A stretch of DNA of 64,000 bases from Vagococcus coleopterorum (GTDB taxonomy: Bacteria; Bacillota; Bacilli; Lactobacillales; Vagococcaceae): NCBI RefSeq assembly GCF_011303955.1, contig NZ_CP049886.1, positions 1 through 64,000 of the forward strand, read 5' to 3'. Positions 42,188-53,179 of this stretch are shown here, in pieces. A program made the position numbers and the translations under genes. The notes under the pieces are model-generated. The model was not told the origin of the DNA and did no database searches. It was given only the letters and a program-made list of their open reading frames with translations. Position 1 is the stretch's first letter, and every line of letters starts with the position of its first letter.

Positions 42188-42778
42188 TTAATCTAAATCC
42201 AAGTATTTTTCAATCACTTGCCACGCTTCTTCTTTGCCTTTTTTCGTTTCCGAAGAGAATAAAATAAAGTCATCATTGTTATCAAAATCTAAGGCTTTTT
42301 TGACAATCGATTCATGCTTATTCCATTTACCACGGGCTACTTTATCGGCTTTTGTGGCAACCACAATCGCAGGGATATCATAATATTTCAAGAATTGATA
42401 CATTTGAATATCTTCTTGACTAGGCTTATGACGGATATCGACTAAACAAATCACTGCTTGTAATTGTTCACGTGTTGTTAAATAAGTCTCAATCATGCCG
42501 CCCCATTTAGCACGTTCTGATTTAGACACTTTAGCATACCCATATCCCGGTACATCCACAAAGTGGAATTGATCTTCAATAATATAGAAGTTTAACGTTT
42601 GGGTCTTACCTGGTTTACTTGAAGTTCTTGCCAAATTTTTACGGTTGATCAAGGTATTGATAAATGATGATTTACCAACATTTGAACGACCAGCTAAGGC
42701 AATCTCAGGCATATCTGTTTCTGGATATTGTTTTGGTGCCACGGCACTAATCACAATATCAGCATTATGTACTTTCAT
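42188..42778 (-). CDS. engB: Ribosome biogenesis GTPase YsxC/EngB
   Basis: A 196-residue GTPase needed for 50S assembly. G1 [13 protein letters not shown]3 [19 protein letters not shown]4 ATKADK and G5 FSSETKKG are intact. It follows clpX, as in Firmicutes where ysxC closes the tig-clpX-(lon)-ysxC cluster. Here lon is absent from the locus. A clpX terminator separates them. Confidence 0.96.
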   Translation of the reverse strand: MKVHNADIVISAVAPKQYPETDMPEIALAGRSNVGKSSFINTLINRKNLARTSSKPGKTQTLNFYIIEDQFHFVDVPGYGYAKVSKSERAKWGGMIETYLTTREQLQAVICLVDIRHKPSQEDIQMYQFLKYYDIPAIVVATKADKVARGKWNKHESIVKKALDFDNNDDFILFSSETKKGKEEAWQVIEKYLDLD

Positions 42779-42888
42779 CTTTTTCTCCTATCGAAGCCAC
42801 ATGTGACTTCACACTGTCTTTTTCATTCTTTTATATTTTAGCACATTTCCCACTTGTGAACTAGACGGATAAACGTTTAAAAAATAAA

Positions 42889-42912
42889 AAGCAGAAGAAT
42901 AATCTTCTGCTT
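42889..42912 (-). terminator. clpX terminator
   Basis: AAGCAGAAGA, 4 nt loop, TCTTCTGCTT, with T-rich sequence on the minus strand. It overlaps the clpX stop codon. Confidence 0.85.
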
Positions 42913-44155
42913 AACTTGCTTTCTGTTCTTTTAACTCAAGCGTTGGTTTTTCACCAGTTTCAACTGTCGCTTTTGTGATAATCACTTTGGCAACATCATC
43001 ACGCATTGGGATTTCATACATGATATCTAACATAATACTTTCAATGATTGAACGTAAACCACGTGCTCCTGTATTACGTTCAATGGCTTGCGCTGCGATT
43101 AATTCTAAAGCATCTTTTTCAAACTCTAATTCAGTATCATCAAGTGATAATAATTTTTGATATTGTTTCACTAAAGCGTTCTTTGGCTCAGTTAAAATAC
43201 GAACCAAGTCTTCTACTGTTAATTTATCTAAAGCTGTCATAACAGGTAAGCGTCCAATGAATTCTGGGATTAGTCCGAATTTTTGTAAATCTTCTGGGTT
43301 AATCTCTTGCATCAAGCTCGCTTCGTCATCTAACTTCGCACTCTTCTTACCAAAACCGATGACTTTTTCACCTAGACGTTCTTTAACAATCGTTTCAATG
43401 CCATCAAAGGCTCCACCAACGATGAATAGAACATTGGTTGTATCGATTTGGATCAGTTCTTGTTGTGGGTGTTTACGTCCTCCTTGAGGCGGTACACTAG
43501 CAACTGTTCCTTCAATAATTTTAAGTAAAGCTTGTTGCACCCCTTCACCAGAAACATCACGTGTGATCGAAACATTTTCACTCTTACGAGCTACTTTATC
43601 AATCTCATCGATGTAAATGATGCCTTTTTGGGCACGTTCCACATTAAAGTCAGCCGCTTGTAAAAGTTTCAATAGAATATTTTCGACGTCTTCTCCCACA
43701 TAACCAGCTTCCGTTAAACTTGTCGCATCCGCAATGGCAAATGGCACGTTTAAGGTTCTTGCTAATGTTTGTGCTAAGAAAGTTTTACCTGAACCAGTTG
43801 GTCCAACTAAACAAATATTACTCTTTTGTAATTCCACTTCATCATTTTCAGCCGACTCATGGTTCACACGTTTATAGTGGTTGTACACCGCTACTGCTAA
43901 TGAACGCTTCGCATGTTCTTGACCGACAACGTACTCATCTAATGCGCCAACGATTTCATTTGGCTTTAAGACTGTCATCGCTTCAAATAAGGTTTCTTCA
44001 CTGAACTCTTCGTCCATAATATCTTTACATAAATCAATACACTCGTTACAAATATAGACACCTGGTCCAGCAACAATCTTCTTCACTTCATCCTGTGCTT
44101 TCCCACAGAAAGAACAGCGAACAGTCGTTGTCTCGTTTGTATTATTATCGTACAT
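42911..44155 (-). CDS. clpX: ATP-dependent Clp protease ATPase subunit ClpX
   Basis: A 414-residue AAA+ unfoldase that feeds ClpP. An N-terminal zinc domain ([11 protein letters not shown]...CNECIDLC), Walker A GPTGSGKT, Walker [10 protein letters not shown], the ClpP-docking IGF loop (KVIGFGKKS) and sensor 2 ([12 protein letters not shown]) are all visible. Downstream of tig, the common arrangement. Confidence 0.98.
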   Translation of the reverse strand: MYDNNTNETTTVRCSFCGKAQDEVKKIVAGPGVYICNECIDLCKDIMDEEFSEETLFEAMTVLKPNEIVGALDEYVVGQEHAKRSLAVAVYNHYKRVNHESAENDEVELQKSNICLVGPTGSGKTFLAQTLARTLNVPFAIADATSLTEAGYVGEDVENILLKLLQAADFNVERAQKGIIYIDEIDKVARKSENVSITRDVSGEGVQQALLKIIEGTVASVPPQGGRKHPQQELIQIDTTNVLFIVGGAFDGIETIVKERLGEKVIGFGKKSAKLDDEASLMQEINPEDLQKFGLIPEFIGRLPVMTALDKLTVEDLVRILTEPKNALVKQYQKLLSLDDTELEFEKDALELIAAQAIERNTGARGLRSIIESIMLDIMYEIPMRDDVAKVIITKATVETGEKPTLELKEQKAS

Positions 44156-44255
44156 CTTTTATCCCCCTAGAGAAATAACAAATACTTCTGTTATTGTTTT
44201 CTACCAACTATAGTACCATAAATTAACATATTTTGCTTGCTAGAACTCCAACAAA

Positions 44256-44286
44256 AAAAGAGCAAAGGCCAAGCCTTTACTCTTTT
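44256..44286 (-). terminator. tig terminator
   Basis: AAAAGAGCAAAGGC and GCCTTTACTCTTTT around a 3 nt loop, T-run on the minus strand. Confidence 0.88.
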
Positions 44287-44297
44287 AAATTGAAAAA

Positions 44298-45581
44298 TTA
44301 TTTAGCTTCTTTAGCTGATTCAACAACTAAATCGATTGCTTTTTTAAGAACGATATCATGTTTTAACATATCTTCTGATAAAGCACCACGAACAGCATCT
44401 TCAGTCATTCCATAAGTTTCAGCTAATACTTTAACTTCTTTCTTAACGTCAGCAGCAGTTGCTTTGATTTTTTCTTCAGCAGCGATTGCTTCGATAACTA
44501 AGTTCGTTTTAACACGGCTTTCAGCTTCACCTTCAAATTGTGTGTGTAGGTCAGCTTCAGTTGTTCCTGTTAATTGGTAGTACATTTCAGGTTCGATACC
44601 TTGACGTTTCATGTTGCTTAGGAATTCTTCCATAGCGCGGTGAACTTCAGCGTGAACCATTTCACCTGGCATATCAATCACTTCAGCGTTATCAACAGCT
44701 TGTTGTAAAGCTAAATCAGTTTTAGCTTCTTTAGCAGCATTTAATTTAGCTACTTCTAAGTCAGTACGGATTTTAGCTTTTAAGTCTGCTAATGTTTCAA
44801 CTGAATCATCAACATCTTTAGCGAATTCGTCATCTAATTTAGGCATTTTTTTAGATTTAACTTCGTGAACAGTTACAGCGAAGACTGCCTCTGCACCAGC
44901 TAAGTCAGCAGCTTGGTATTCTTCTGGGAATGTTACTTTAACATCAACAGAATCGCCAGCTTTAGCGCCAACTAATTGATCTTCGAAACCAGGGATGAAT
45001 GATCCTGAACCTAATTCTAATGAATAGTTATCAGCTGATCCACCTTCGAAGGCAACGCCATCTTTAGTTCCTTTATAATCGATTACAACAGTATCGCCTT
45101 CTTTAGCAGCAGATTTTTTCACTACTAATTCAGCTAAAGCTTCACGTTTTTTAGCTAACTCTTCATTAACGTCAGCAGCCATTACTTTAGTATCTTGTTT
45201 GTCGATTGTTAAATCTTTGTAGTCACCTAATTTAACTTCAGGTTTCATTGTTACTTCAGCTGAGATAACCCAGTCTTGTCCAGCTTCCATGCTCTCAACA
45301 GAGATTTTAGGTTGGATAACTGGTTCGATTTTAGCTTTTTTAATTGCTGCTTCATAAGCGTCAGGTAAAAGAGCGTTTAATGTATCTTCATACAAAGCTG
45401 CTTCTCCGTACATTTTATTGAACATTTGACGGTTGATTTTCCCTTTACGGAAACCAGGTGCAGAAATGTTTTTCTTCACTTTGTTAAATGTGTTTGTTAA
45501 TTCCGCTTCGATTAAATCTTTAGCGATTGTAAATGTTAGTACACCATCGTTGGTGCCTTTCTTTTCAAACTTGGCAGTCAT
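44298..45581 (-). CDS. tig: Trigger factor
   Basis: A 427-residue ribosome-bound chaperone and peptidyl-prolyl isomerase. The ribosome-binding motif is [14 protein letters not shown] (near residues 35-48). The FKBP-type PPIase domain (about 150-245: [19 protein letters not shown]) and the long C-terminal helical chaperone arms follow. The start is the ATG behind GGAGGAATC; the frame is open upstream but unsupported. Confidence 0.97.
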   Translation of the reverse strand: MTAKFEKKGTNDGVLTFTIAKDLIEAELTNTFNKVKKNISAPGFRKGKINRQMFNKMYGEAALYEDTLNALLPDAYEAAIKKAKIEPVIQPKISVESMEAGQDWVISAEVTMKPEVKLGDYKDLTIDKQDTKVMAADVNEELAKKREALAELVVKKSAAKEGDTVVIDYKGTKDGVAFEGGSADNYSLELGSGSFIPGFEDQLVGAKAGDSVDVKVTFPEEYQAADLAGAEAVFAVTVHEVKSKKMPKLDDEFAKDVDDSVETLADLKAKIRTDLEVAKLNAAKEAKTDLALQQAVDNAEVIDMPGEMVHAEVHRAMEEFLSNMKRQGIEPEMYYQLTGTTEADLHTQFEGEAESRVKTNLVIEAIAAEEKIKATAADVKKEVKVLAETYGMTEDAVRGALSEDMLKHDIVLKKAIDLVVESAKEAK

Positions 45582-45638
45582 ATTATGATTCCTCCAGAAT
45601 TTTTCTATTTGCACAATTTATCAATTGTATACTCTACA

Positions 45639-45667
45639 ATAGTACACTACTAGCCCCTAATTGTAAA
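45639..45667 (-). promoter_or_regulatory. tig promoter
   Basis: Minus strand -35 TTTACA (45662-45667), 17 bp spacer, -10 TACTAT (45639-45644). Confidence 0.65.
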
Positions 45668-45707
45668 CATTTTAAGGGATTTTAAAGACCTATTCCCCTA
45701 TAAGAAA

Positions 45708-46658
45708 CTAGGACATCAATTTGATTAATTCTGCTTGAATTAAATCTAATGTTTTTTCTTGAGATTCGACCATCTCTTGTTCAAAGTCTTTGGTAAATCC
45801 TAACCCTAAATATTTACTTAAAATTTGTTCAACCCATAGTTCTTGATCTTGAATATGGTGGTGAGCAAACGGATACAACAATTGAAATTGCATATTGATT
45901 TCATTGACCAATTGAGCTGCTAACTCCGGCGCTTCATCAGCTAAGGCTGCTTGCAATTCTCCTAAGACTCGTTTCCGTAACATTTCTTCCTGTAAACCAT
46001 AGGCTTTCATTTTTTCCAAACTAACTTCTTGGGCGACTCCCGCAATATCTAAAAAGCTAACATTAGGGACTGCCGCTAATTGTGTTAGCGTTAATAAAAT
46101 TCCTTGCCGAGCCACTAGACTAATATCAGGATTCATTAACAATGGTTTTGTTGTTTCAACATAAAGCGACTTTGGCAGACCTTCTACTTCTTTCAAACTT
46201 GCCAATTGTGCTAAGGCACCTTTACCGGCCAACCCTGCAACCATAGCAACTCGCTCTACTTGTTTCTTTTCTTGAAAGACCAGAAAATGCTCACTTGCTA
46301 ACACCACTTTTTTCTTCAGCTCAGATAACGACCAATCTGTTGGCTCTTTGCGAATCAATTGTTTTTCGGCTTCAATAAAAAACTCATTGGCAATTAACAA
46401 CTCTAAATAGACTGAAAATAATGCTTCATCAGCTAGGTAGTCTTGTTTCATTTCATCGGCAACTAGTAGCGCTTCCCCTTTTTGATCCAGCTGTTGTAAA
46501 CACTGGACTAATAAAGCATTCGCTTCAATGGTTTGTTCCATATTATAGGCAGCTTCAGCTTGCTCGCAAGCTGTTTCAAATTGTTCTTCGGCTAAGGCTT
46601 CACGACTCAACTCCAGGTAACGCTGATAGTTCATGGGAAATTCAATTGTTCCACTCAT
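45708..46658 (-). CDS. TPR-like helical repeat protein
   Basis: A 316-residue acidic, almost fully helical protein. The N-terminal part (RYLELSREALAEEQFETACEQAEAAYNM) has TPR-like helix pairs, and further paired helices follow to the C-terminus. No membrane segment or signal. Probably a cytoplasmic scaffold or adaptor, with the role unknown. AAGGAGAG ribosome-binding site. Separated from the DUF1797 gene by a terminator. Confidence 0.65.
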   Translation of the reverse strand: MSGTIEFPMNYQRYLELSREALAEEQFETACEQAEAAYNMEQTIEANALLVQCLQQLDQKGEALLVADEMKQDYLADEALFSVYLELLIANEFFIEAEKQLIRKEPTDWSLSELKKKVVLASEHFLVFQEKKQVERVAMVAGLAGKGALAQLASLKEVEGLPKSLYVETTKPLLMNPDISLVARQGILLTLTQLAAVPNVSFLDIAGVAQEVSLEKMKAYGLQEEMLRKRVLGELQAALADEAPELAAQLVNEINMQFQLLYPFAHHHIQDQELWVEQILSKYLGLGFTKDFEQEMVESQEKTLDLIQAELIKLMS

Positions 46659-46676
46659 TTGACTCTCCTTTCTAAA

Positions 46677-46709
46677 AAAAGAGCTTGAAGGCTAGCTTCA
46701 AGCTCTTTT
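46677..46709 (-). terminator. Terminator of the DUF1797 gene
   Basis: AAAAGAGCTTGAAG, 5 nt loop, CTTCAAGCTCTTTT, with seven T on the minus strand. Confidence 0.92.
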
Positions 46710-46729
46710 CCTACATTAATCAAACTCGA

Positions 46730-46966
46730 TTATGCTTCTTGTAGCAATTCAAAAATTTCAATTGCAACCATATCTAAATTATCAAATTGATACACTTGTT
46801 TTGTACCAGTTTCAACTAATTCAAACATTTCTGTTGTAGCATCATATGATACTGTACATTTTTCATCGCCTTCTAATTCAAAGCGACGAGATTGAATCGC
46901 TGTATCCGTTGCTTCAGTCATTGCTTCTAAACGTGTAACAATGGCAACTAAACGTGACTTTTTCAT
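46730..46966 (-). CDS. DUF1797 family protein (YkuJ-like)
   Basis: A 78-residue protein starting MKKSRLVAIVTRLEAMTEA, with RRFELEGDEKCTVSYDA and YQFDNLDMVAIEIFELL. These match the small YkuJ/DUF1797 family of Firmicutes, an alpha/beta fold of unknown role. Strong AGGAGG ribosome-binding site, own terminator. Confidence 0.88.
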   Translation of the reverse strand: MKKSRLVAIVTRLEAMTEATDTAIQSRRFELEGDEKCTVSYDATTEMFELVETGTKQVYQFDNLDMVAIEIFELLQEA

Positions 46967-47055
46967 AAAACAAGCCTCCTTTACTTTCTAGCATTACAGC
47001 TTATTGTAGCAGAATTTAGTAAATCTTGCACTGAAAACTTCCAGAAAAGATGTTA

Positions 47056-47919
47056 TTAATTCCACCACAGTTTAATTAAAGCTTGTGTACCGTCATTTTC
47101 ATTCCCTGCATCTGCTAGTTGTTCATATAGCTCTTTGGCTTGTTTAGTAGCCGGTAATGATAGACCCATTTTTTCGCCTTCTTCTAGCGCGATTTTCAAA
47201 TCTTTAATAAAGTGTTTAACGAAGAACCCTGCACTATAGTCTTCTTTAAGAATACGCGGTGCGTAATTTGTTAGCGACCAGTTAGCGGCGCTTCCTCCAC
47301 CAACGGTATCTAAAACTTTCTCAACATCTAAGTTAGCAGCTTTCGCATAAACTAACAATTCCGTCATCCCTGTCATTGTGCCAGCAATCATAATTTGGTT
47401 CGCCATCTTAGTGTGTTGGCCAGCACCTGCAGCACCTTGTAAGTTACGTTTGCCACTAAAAACTTCAATAATTGGTAAGACTGCATCATAGACTGCTTGT
47501 TCGCCACCAACCATCACGGTCAATGTCCCGTTTTTAGCTCCTAAGTCCCCACCAGAAACCGGTGCATCTAAAGCAACCGCTCCTTTTTCTTGAGCCGTTT
47601 CAAAAATTTTTACAGCTAAACTTGGCGTACTTGTTGTCATATCAACTAAGACTTTGTCTTTAACATCTGCAGCAAAGACACCGTCTTGACCATAATAAAT
47701 TTCTTCTACATCTTGAGGGTAACCTACCATTGAAAAGATGACATCGCTAGCTGCGACAACTGCTGCTGGCGTATCTGCCCAAACTGCACCTAGTGACACA
47801 ATTTCATTTGTTTTTTCTTTTGTACGATTATAGACTGTCACCTCATACTTAGCGTTTAATAAATGCTTAACAATCGATGCCCCCATGACACCTGTTCCGA
47901 TAAATCCAACTTTCTTCAT
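47056..47919 (-). CDS. NAD(P)-dependent beta-hydroxyacid dehydrogenase
   Basis: A 287-residue enzyme of the 3-hydroxyisobutyrate dehydrogenase / tartronate semialdehyde reductase family. Rossmann motif GFIGTGVMGASIVKHLL, substrate motif DAPVSGGDLGAKNGTLTVMVGG, and catalytic Lys in AGAGQHTKMANQIMIAG. The exact substrate cannot be read. Start at the ATG after GGAGGCTGAC. Monocistronic. Confidence 0.9.
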   Translation of the reverse strand: MKKVGFIGTGVMGASIVKHLLNAKYEVTVYNRTKEKTNEIVSLGAVWADTPAAVVAASDVIFSMVGYPQDVEEIYYGQDGVFAADVKDKVLVDMTTSTPSLAVKIFETAQEKGAVALDAPVSGGDLGAKNGTLTVMVGGEQAVYDAVLPIIEVFSGKRNLQGAAGAGQHTKMANQIMIAGTMTGMTELLVYAKAANLDVEKVLDTVGGGSAANWSLTNYAPRILKEDYSAGFFVKHFIKDLKIALEEGEKMGLSLPATKQAKELYEQLADAGNENDGTQALIKLWWN

Positions 47920-47995
47920 CTTGTCAGCCTCCACTCTTTAGTTATAACTTAATTATACCTGTTTTCAAAAAAATAAACAGCAAACCACTTAAGGT

Positions 47996-49018
47996 TTACT
48001 GTTCAATCTTTTCAGGCATATCTGGTTTAACCCACATAGCAATAACACCTAAGACCATTCCCATGTACATGGTAATAATGCGCCACAAGACAACGGCAAC
48101 AACCATTTTACTGCTCGTCATCATAAAGGTACCAAACATTAAGTTAAAACTATATTCAGCCCCACCTGCGCCACCAGGTATTGGAAACAAGGAAATAACT
48201 AAGATAATAAAGGCATGGAAGATAATCACTTGGAAAGGATTGACATTTTCAACCCCTAATCCTAATAAAATAAAGTAAGGAACTAAATAATAAAAGACTA
48301 GCTCAACAAAAGTAAAGAAGACAGCGCGACCAATAACTTTCGGTTCTTTTCGCATATATTGGCTTTCTTCATGAAAGTTAGCCATCTTTTCTTTTGTTTC
48401 AATCGCTAATTTATCTAGTTTTTCTGCCGACATAAAGCGCGCTAATAGTTTTAATGTTTTATCGACAAGCCATGATGTTAATGGATAACAGTACATCAAC
48501 ATCAATAAGACAACCACGACGATTAAATTTAAACCAAAACCTAAAACAACGAAGAAAGATAATTCCCGCATTTCATTTGCAATCATCTGGAAACCAAAAA
48601 TCATACAGCCAATAAAGTTTAAGACAATCATCACTTGATAAACCACAAATTTCATCAAGCAAACCGAACCAGCTACACCTGCATCGACACCTGTTTTTGC
48701 TAAAACTAGTAATTGTGCTGGCTGTCCCCCTGTTGAAAAAGGCGTGATGGCATTAAATAAATGCTCAATCAAAGGAACTCTCATAGCATTCTTAAAACTA
48801 TAATGTCCCTGTCTCCGCTTTAGTAATCCTTGTAAGATAATTGCTTCAAAGACCCAGCGGAGCAACATACAAACAACTGCAACAGCCAACCACCCAAACT
48901 TCATATTCCCTAGTTCAGCAAAAAAACTAGTCAAACTGATTCGGCTGATTTGATACCCTAACACCACTACTCCCAAGAGAGAGGCAATAATTAAATACAT
49001 TCTATTTTTACGATTCAT
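47996..49018 (-). CDS. Lysylphosphatidylglycerol flippase-like membrane protein (UPF0104)
   Basis: A 340-residue polytopic protein with about eight membrane segments, similar to the transmembrane half of MprF (LPG_synthase_TM). PLIEHLFNAITPFSTGGQPAQ and FPIPGGAGGAEYSFNLMFG are family-typical. It lacks a synthase domain, so it may move a glycolipid or lipid across the membrane. It is the third gene after bgsA and bgsB, so a role with glucosyl-diacylglycerols is likely. Confidence 0.85.
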   Translation of the reverse strand: MNRKNRMYLIIASLLGVVVLGYQISRISLTSFFAELGNMKFGWLAVAVVCMLLRWVFEAIILQGLLKRRQGHYSFKNAMRVPLIEHLFNAITPFSTGGQPAQLLVLAKTGVDAGVAGSVCLMKFVVYQVMIVLNFIGCMIFGFQMIANEMRELSFFVVLGFGLNLIVVVVLLMLMYCYPLTSWLVDKTLKLLARFMSAEKLDKLAIETKEKMANFHEESQYMRKEPKVIGRAVFFTFVELVFYYLVPYFILLGLGVENVNPFQVIIFHAFIILVISLFPIPGGAGGAEYSFNLMFGTFMMTSSKMVVAVVLWRIITMYMGMVLGVIAMWVKPDMPEKIEQ

Positions 49019-49042
49019 ATTCTCTCTCCATACCTGTATGTA

Positions 49043-50227
49043 TTATGCTTTTTGACGAGTCGCTACGACTTCTTTTTGGTAATTAGCTTCCGCCACTTGA
49101 TAAAAAGCTGATACTTTTTCAACAAAACGCTGGCTTGAAATATCGGCCAGTTTCGTTTGACGGATTTCCTCTTTAGATAAATCAGCGTTCGTTGATAACT
49201 CCGCTAAATACTGACAAACAACCGAACCAAATTCTTCTACATTATCAAATAAACGACCCAAGCTAGGATCATCAATTAGGCCAGCTAAGTAAGGCCCATT
49301 AGGTGCAACCACCTTTGCACCAGCAGCTAAGGCTTCAATGTAGGTTAAGCCTTGAGATTCAGATGTTGAGGTGTTAACAAATAAATCTGCTGCTCGATAA
49401 AATTCGCCGACTAGTTGGTTATTAACTTCTCCTGTAAAAATCACATGATCCGTTAAATCTAAATCTGCTACTTGTTGTTTTAAATCATCTGCATAAGGTC
49501 CACTACCAACTATCATCAATTTCGTTTTCGGTAACGTTGCAATAATTTCCGGCATCGCTGCCACTGTCGCTTGAATATTTTTTTCAAAAGATAGGCGACT
49601 CAATGATAACAATAGTATGTCGTCAGCTGCCACTTGATAGTGTTCTCGTAACAAATCATGTGAGTCATCCGTTGTTTGAGAAAGTTGTTTTAAATTAATC
49701 CCTGTAGGAATGATTTCCATTGGTAACTGAATATCATATTCTTGAAGTTTATCAACGACACGTTGGCTGGGACACACAATTCCATTCATACCTTTAGTAA
49801 ACTTACGACTTAACCAACGAACATGTTTGGGTTTCAAGAGTTTACCATCAACAATGTAATGTAAATAATCTTCATACATCGTATGGTAAGTATGGATCAC
49901 CGGAATCCCCAATTTACGTGCTGTTCGTTTTCCTAACCAACCCATTCCAAACTCAGTTTGAGTGTGAATCATATCAAGCTCTAGTTCACGTGCTTGTTTG
50001 ACACTAGCCCCTAGTCCACTAACCGCAATCCGACGTTCTTTAAACGACAACAAAGGAATACTTGCAAAACGAATGACACGATCTTCTTTCTTCACTAAGG
50101 GATCACTTGTCGTAAAAATATAAACCTCATGCCCTTGGGCAAGCAGCTCTTCTTTTAAAGTTTTAATCGACGTCGCTACACCACTAACTTGCGGAAAATA
50201 CGTGTCGGTAAAGATACCAATTTTCAT
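49043..50227 (-). CDS. bgsB: 1,2-diacylglycerol 3-glucosyltransferase (BgsB-like)
   Basis: A 394-residue GT4 glycosyltransferase starting MKIGIFTDTYFPQVSGVATSIKTL, with HTYHTMYEDYLHYI, a C-terminal nucleotide-binding fold and the E-x7-E motif (STSESQGLTYIEALA). It should form monoglucosyl-diacylglycerol, the first step of the lipoteichoic acid glycolipid anchor. The ATG at 50227 follows AAAGGAATT. It sits directly downstream of bgsA as in E. faecalis. Confidence 0.88.
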   Translation of the reverse strand: MKIGIFTDTYFPQVSGVATSIKTLKEELLAQGHEVYIFTTSDPLVKKEDRVIRFASIPLLSFKERRIAVSGLGASVKQARELELDMIHTQTEFGMGWLGKRTARKLGIPVIHTYHTMYEDYLHYIVDGKLLKPKHVRWLSRKFTKGMNGIVCPSQRVVDKLQEYDIQLPMEIIPTGINLKQLSQTTDDSHDLLREHYQVAADDILLLSLSRLSFEKNIQATVAAMPEIIATLPKTKLMIVGSGPYADDLKQQVADLDLTDHVIFTGEVNNQLVGEFYRAADLFVNTSTSESQGLTYIEALAAGAKVVAPNGPYLAGLIDDPSLGRLFDNVEEFGSVVCQYLAELSTNADLSKEEIRQTKLADISSQRFVEKVSAFYQVAEANYQKEVVATRQKA

Positions 50228-50249
50228 TTTGCTAATTCCTTTCATTTGA

Positions 50250-51254
50250 TTAGTTTAAAACTGTTTCATAAACAGCTTGCAACTCTTCACCAATCGTTTT
50301 AATACTTTTGTTTTCGGCTACTTGGAAGCCATTTTCTTTTAACTCTGGTAATGTCCCTTCCAAAATCCCTTTAATACAAGCTTCAAATTCTTGATTACTT
50401 GTTCCTTTATAACAATTTACTTTATCTTGCAACCAACCGTCATAAACTGGAATATCTCTAACCAATACATTTTGATGACTAGCTAAAGCTTCTAAGACGA
50501 CAATGCCTTCGGTTTCTTCATAAGAAGGGAAGAAGAATAAATCGGCACCAGAAAAAGCACCTTCGATAATGTCCCCTTTGATATAACCTGGAAACTCACA
50601 ATTTGAAGGGTGGGCCCCCGTAACAATCTGGCGAATATCGCGAGGAATTGACGCTAGTGGTGTATGACCAAACCAAATGAAACGATAGTCTGGGCAAGCT
50701 TCTGCTAGTGCCACAAAATCTTTTAGTCCCTTTCGTTCAAAAAATAATCCGACACAGATGATAATCTTCTCTGTTGGTTGAATCTTGAAGTACTCTTTAA
50801 ATTGCGCTTCTTTTTCTTCACTAGGTTGATACTTTTCTAAATCAACACCATTGGAAATAGCTTTAATTGGTCCTTTTAAACCGTAACTTTCCAACAAGTT
50901 TTTTGAATACTCAGTTGGCGTAATTAAATAGTCCGCTTTTCCATATAAACTCACTAGATTTTTCTTCACTAATGGCGCTAATTGATTGGAACCAATAAAG
51001 GAATTACGAAAGTCTTCTTCAGTGGAATGAGCGTGGTAAACAATTTTCTTACCGGCTTTTTTAGCACGATTAGCCATCCAACGACTCTTCAAGCCATAAG
51101 TATTTAAATGAATGACGTCATAATCTGTACAACTAGGATCCGTTGTATAGTCAATCCCCACATCTGTTAACGCCCGTTTTTGGTGCTCTAATGCTCGACC
51201 AATACCAGACTTAGCTAACAATTTTTCACCTTCAAAATATAAAAGAACTTTCAT
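50250..51254 (-). CDS. bgsA: Glycolipid hexosyltransferase (BgsA-like)
   Basis: A 334-residue GT4 enzyme. It starts MKVLLYFEGEKLLAKSGIGRALEHQ, and relatives of this type (E. faecalis BgsA, pneumococcal CpoA) add the second sugar to monoglucosyl-diacylglycerol. EETEGIVVLEALA is the donor-site motif. The start at 51254 is preceded by GGAGGCATTG; the longer frame is open but lacks a ribosome-binding site. It gives the diglycosyl lipid that anchors lipoteichoic acid. Confidence 0.87.
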   Translation of the reverse strand: MKVLLYFEGEKLLAKSGIGRALEHQKRALTDVGIDYTTDPSCTDYDVIHLNTYGLKSRWMANRAKKAGKKIVYHAHSTEEDFRNSFIGSNQLAPLVKKNLVSLYGKADYLITPTEYSKNLLESYGLKGPIKAISNGVDLEKYQPSEEKEAQFKEYFKIQPTEKIIICVGLFFERKGLKDFVALAEACPDYRFIWFGHTPLASIPRDIRQIVTGAHPSNCEFPGYIKGDIIEGAFSGADLFFFPSYEETEGIVVLEALASHQNVLVRDIPVYDGWLQDKVNCYKGTSNQEFEACIKGILEGTLPELKENGFQVAENKSIKTIGEELQAVYETVLN

Positions 51255-51424
51255 CTCAATGCCTCCTAAAGCAATTCCAACCCACAAATCTTTTTATACT
51301 ATATCACAATCTCATCTTAGGTAACTCCACCTAAGGTCTGAACTTTAACTTAAGTATTATAACATATTCTGAAAGGTCTATGCGTTTATCCATCCTTTTC
51401 ATTCATTACCCTGGTTAAATAAAA

Positions 51425-51450
51425 AAAGACTAGCGCAAGCGCCAGTCTTT
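51425..51450 (-). terminator. ptsHI terminator
   Basis: GACTAGCGC/GCGCCAGTC (G-T wobble in the RNA), with a T-run on the minus strand, 8 bp after the ptsI stop. Confidence 0.88.
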
Positions 51451-51457
51451 CAACTAA

Positions 51458-53179
51458 TTATTTAGTATATTCAGCTACTAAAGCGACTACTTCCTCAGCA
51501 GTATCACATTCTGTGATTGCTTTGTTAGCAAGTTCAGCCATTTTAGCTGTATCTAATTTTTTCATTAAGCTACGTGTTTTCAAGATGCTTGTTGCGCTCA
51601 TTGAGAACTCATCAAGACCAAGACCAACTAACAACGGAACCGCTGTTTGATCGCCGGCCATCTCACCACACATACCTGCCCATTTACCTTCAGCATGAGC
51701 TGAATCAATCACGTTTTTAAGTAAACGTAAGATTGCTGGGTTATATGGTTGGTATAAGTATGAAACGCGTTCGTTCATACGGTCAGCAGCCATTGTGTAT
51801 TGGATTAAATCATTAGTACCAACACTGAAGAAGTCAACTTCTTTAGCGAAACGGTCAGCAATCACAGCCGCAGCTGGAATTTCAACCATGATACCTACTT
51901 GAATTTCATCTGATACTTCAATGCCTTCTGCTACCAATTTAGCTTTTTCTTCCATTAACATTGCTTTCGCATCTCTAAACTCTTGAAGCGTCGCAATCAT
52001 TGGGAACATGATACGTAATTTTCCGTGTACAGACGAACGTAATAACGCACGTAATTGTGTACGGAACATTTGATCTTCAGCTAAACAAATACGAATCGCA
52101 CGGTAACCTAAGAATGGATTCATTTCATGTGGTAATTGTAAGTATGGTAACTCTTTATCGCCACCGATGTCCATTGTACGAACAACGACTGGACGATCGC
52201 CCATTCCTTCAAGAACCGCTTTATATGCTTCATATTGAGCCTCTTCAGTTGGGAAGTCAGGTGAATCCATGTATAAGAATTCAGTACGGTATAAACCGAT
52301 TCCTTCACCACCGTTATTGTTAACACCTTCTAAATCTTTAGGTGTTCCAATATTAGCTGCTAATTCAATATGTTTACCATCAGCTGTTACAGTCGAAGCA
52401 TCTTTCAGCTTGTCCCATTCAGCTTTTTGATCAGCATACTCTTTACCAACAGTCGTAACTGCTTCTTTTTCAGCATCAGTTGGATCTACAAAGACTTCAC
52501 CATTGATACCATTAACTGCCAGCATCGTGCCTTCAGTTACTTTATCAGTGATTGTCATAGTCCCAACGATGGCTGGAATTTCTAATGAACGAGCCATAAT
52601 AGCCGAGTGAGATGTACGTCCACCAATGTTTGTTACAAAGGCTTTCACATAACGACGGTCTAATTGAGCTGTATCACTTGGTGTTAAGTCATGCGCTACA
52701 ACGACCACTTCTTCGTTGATCATTGAAGGGTTAGGTAATTTAACACCTAACAAGTGGCTTAACACACGTTTTGTAACATCTTTAATATCCGCCGCACGTT
52801 CTTGCATGTATGGATTATCCACCATGCCTTCGAACATCCCGATGAACATATCAGTTACTTCTTTTAAGCCAGCTTCAGCATTAGCTTTGTTGTCACGAAT
52901 ACTTGATTCGATGGCACCAACTAATTCTGGATCAGCTAAAACCATTAAGTGAGCATCGAAAACTTGCGCTTCTTCTTCACCTAAAGTTTCGGCTGCTTTA
53001 TTACGAATAGCTTGTAATTCTTCAGTTGCTTTAGCAAGCGCGTCAGCAAGACGAGCTACTTCACCTTCTGAATCTTCAACGGTTTTTTTCTCGAATGATA
53101 AATCTGGTTGTACTAACATGTAAGTTTTGGCAACCGCTACGCCATCACTTGCTGCAATACCTTTTAATAACTCTGACAT
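51458..53179 (-). CDS. ptsI: PTS enzyme I
   Basis: A 573-residue phosphoenolpyruvate-protein phosphotransferase. The phosphohistidine is in [14 protein letters not shown] (near residue 188). The PEP-binding region includes [26 protein letters not shown] and [13 protein letters not shown], with Cys in GMCGEMAGD. It phosphorylates HPr, encoded immediately upstream with overlapping stop and start, and so drives the sigma-54 PTS elsewhere in the window. Confidence 0.98.
   Translation of the reverse strand: MSELLKGIAASDGVAVAKTYMLVQPDLSFEKKTVEDSEGEVARLADALAKATEELQAIRNKAAETLGEEEAQVFDAHLMVLADPELVGAIESSIRDNKANAEAGLKEVTDMFIGMFEGMVDNPYMQERAADIKDVTKRVLSHLLGVKLPNPSMINEEVVVVAHDLTPSDTAQLDRRYVKAFVTNIGGRTSHSAIMARSLEIPAIVGTMTITDKVTEGTMLAVNGINGEVFVDPTDAEKEAVTTVGKEYADQKAEWDKLKDASTVTADGKHIELAANIGTPKDLEGVNNNGGEGIGLYRTEFLYMDSPDFPTEEAQYEAYKAVLEGMGDRPVVVRTMDIGGDKELPYLQLPHEMNPFLGYRAIRICLAEDQMFRTQLRALLRSSVHGKLRIMFPMIATLQEFRDAKAMLMEEKAKLVAEGIEVSDEIQVGIMVEIPAAAVIADRFAKEVDFFSVGTNDLIQYTMAADRMNERVSYLYQPYNPAILRLLKNVIDSAHAEGKWAGMCGEMAGDQTAVPLLVGLGLDEFSMSATSILKTRSLMKKLDTAKMAELANKAITECDTAEEVVALVAEYTK

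Noticed and set aside
43720-44004. A 94-codon plus-strand frame inside clpX
   Set aside because: Antisense shadow of a highly conserved gene, without ribosome-binding site or recognisable protein.
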